In this document: piece after piece, positions 63,087-64,000 of the stretch
Layout of the letters: the number at the start of each line of letters is the position of its first letter
Position numbering within the stretch: position 1 is the first letter of the stretch
Source: Bacteroidota bacterium
GTDB lineage: Bacteria; Bacteroidota; Ignavibacteria; Ignavibacteriales; Melioribacteraceae
Direction: 5' to 3'
Length of the DNA: 64,000 bases
Assembly (NCBI GenBank): GCA_018818165.1
Contig: JAHISP010000088.1
Span: forward strand, 62,001 to 126,000
Program-made: the position numbers and the translations under genes
Notes under the pieces: generated by a model
Told to the model about the DNA's origin: nothing
Databases searched by the model: none
What the model saw: the letters and a program-made list of their open reading frames with translations, nothing else

Positions 63087-64000
63087 ATGAGTAAAGCTAA
63101 TATTGGTTTAGTGGGACTTGCAGTGATGGGCGAAAATCTTGTTCTAAACATGGAAAGTCATGGATATACTGTTGCAGTTTACAACAGAACAACTTCCAAA
63201 GTAGACGAATTTATTAATGGAAGAGCAAAAGGGAAAAATATAATTGGAACACATTCAATTGAAGAATTTGTTAAATCACTTGAAAGTCCGCGAAAAGTGA
63301 TGCTAATGGTAAAAGCAGGTAAACCTGTAGATTCTTTTATTGACCAAGTAATTCCATTTCTTGAAGAAGGAGATATAATTATTGATGGTGGAAATTCTCA
63401 TTTCCCAGATACAATAAGAAGAACAAGCTATGTTGAAAGTAAAGGAATGCTATATATTGGAACTGGTGTTTCCGGTGGCGAAGAAGGTGCATTACTAGGA
63501 CCTTCAATTATGCCTGGTGGTTCTCCAAAAGCTTGGGAATTTGTTAAGCCAATATTTCAAGCTATATCAGCAAAAGTAGAAGACGGCACTCCATGCTGTG
63601 ATTGGGTTGGGGAAAATGGAGCAGGACATTTTGTTAAAATGGTTCACAACGGCATTGAATACGGCGATATGCAATTAATCACAGAAGCATATCAAATTAT
63701 GAAGGATTTGTTAGGAATGAATGCCGATGAAATGCACGAAGTATTAAAGGAATGGAACAAAGGTGAATTGGACAGTTATCTTATTGAAATTACGAGAGAT
63801 ATTTTAGCTTTCAAAGATGAAGATGGAAGCCCTCTAGTAGATAAAATACTTGATACTGCTGGACAAAAGGGAACAGGTAAATGGACTGGAATTTCTGCTT
63901 TAGATTTAGGTGTGCCATTAACATTAATTGGTGAAGCGGTATTTGCAAGATGTTTATCAGCGCAGAAGAATGAAAGAGTTGAAGCTTCTAAAATATTGAG
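63087..64000 (+). CDS. gnd: 6-phosphogluconate dehydrogenase, decarboxylating (3' end cut by window)
   Basis: The ATG at 63087 has a RBS (AAGGAAA). The frame runs open to the window edge (304 codons), so about two-thirds of the usual ~470 residues is seen. The N-terminal cofactor site is GLVGLAVMGENL, then NRTTSK, IDGGNSHFPDT, VSGGEEGALLGPSIMPGG, NGAGHFVKMVHNGIEYGDMQ and KGTGKWTG, all of which are strongly conserved. It oxidises 6-phosphogluconate to ribulose-5-phosphate and CO2. It follows the LarA homologue by 36 bases. A gluconokinase would be needed between the two reactions; none is visible. Confidence 0.94.
   Translation, partial: MSKANIGLVGLAVMGENLVLNMESHGYTVAVYNRTTSKVDEFINGRAKGKNIIGTHSIEEFVKSLESPRKVMLMVKAGKPVDSFIDQVIPFLEEGDIIIDGGNSHFPDTIRRTSYVESKGMLYIGTGVSGGEEGALLGPSIMPGGSPKAWEFVKPIFQAISAKVEDGTPCCDWVGENGAGHFVKMVHNGIEYGDMQLITEAYQIMKDLLGMNADEMHEVLKEWNKGELDSYLIEITRDILAFKDEDGSPLVDKILDTAGQKGTGKWTGISALDLGVPLTLIGEAVFARCLSAQKNERVEASKIL

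Noticed and set aside
1-64000. tRNA, rRNA or CRISPR
   Set aside because: No cloverleaf with CCA-type end, no rRNA-like conserved stretch and no regularly spaced repeats were seen by eye.

Overview
This window is AT-rich and almost entirely read from the + strand; only one complete gene, a DeoR-type regulator, is on the - strand. C-terminal modules of the YPNPFNP type (type IX secretion cargo), a PorV/PorQ-like porin, carboxypeptidase-regulatory/TonB-dependent receptors without SusD partners, and many signal peptides and lipoproteins point to the Bacteroidota-Ignavibacteriota-Chlorobiota group. An Ignavibacteria-like (Melioribacter-type) heterotroph is the best fit. That placement is inference from gene style, not from a marker gene.

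The window is a chain of polysaccharide- and sugar-utilisation modules. (1) 1-5115: an alginate-type operon of FCD regulator (cut by the window edge), SDR reductase, PL17-like oligoalginate lyase, KdgF-like cupin and MFS uronate transporter. (2) 5321-16124: five exported enzymes for an acidic, esterified glycan: SASA-type esterase, heparinase II/III-fold lyase, PL5/PL38-type lyase, a GH88-GH2 fusion and a beta-helix lipoprotein. (3) 16608-20901: a membrane-anchored sugar-binding protein, a histidine kinase and a sigma-54 response regulator, read as a three-component sensor. (4) 20995-26587: a DeoR regulator divergent from AgaS-like isomerase, GatZ/KbaZ-like protein, DMT permease and PfkB kinase, looking like an amino-sugar/tagatose-6-phosphate pathway.

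(5) 26787-41576: a large outer-membrane and secretion block with two proteins sharing an IDGxxSDW module, a TonB-dependent receptor, two paralogous ~700-residue T9SS cargo proteins flanking a PorV-like porin and a beta-propeller lipoprotein, and a divergent deacetylase-like protein. (6) 41657-43702: a GH36-type alpha-galactosidase lipoprotein. (7) 44122-52501: a second TonB receptor behind a near-consensus sigma-54 promoter, then secreted GH65 enzyme, MFS transporter and GH37 trehalase, a likely trehalose/alpha-glucoside unit. (8) 53284-55119: a decayed GH105 pseudogene and a LacI regulator.

(9) 55372-64000: hexuronate catabolism with DUF4861 protein, UxaC, tagaturonate epimerase, SDR fructuronate/mannonate reductase, KDG kinase, a LarA-family nickel racemase/epimerase homologue and 6-phosphogluconate dehydrogenase (cut by the window edge). 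The parts fit together: lyases and GH88/GH105-type enzymes release unsaturated uronates, KdgF and the SDR convert them to KDG, KDG kinase phosphorylates it, and the UxaC-epimerase-reductase route takes ordinary hexuronates to mannonate. The LarA homologue beside Gnd suggests an extra link, mannonate to gluconate and on to the pentose phosphate pathway. Mannonate dehydratase, KDPG aldolase, gluconokinase and a SusD are not present here. A transposase remnant (IS5-like) and an exact 20-base repeat 23 kb apart are the main traces of mobile or regulatory DNA. I saw no rRNA, tRNA or CRISPR array.
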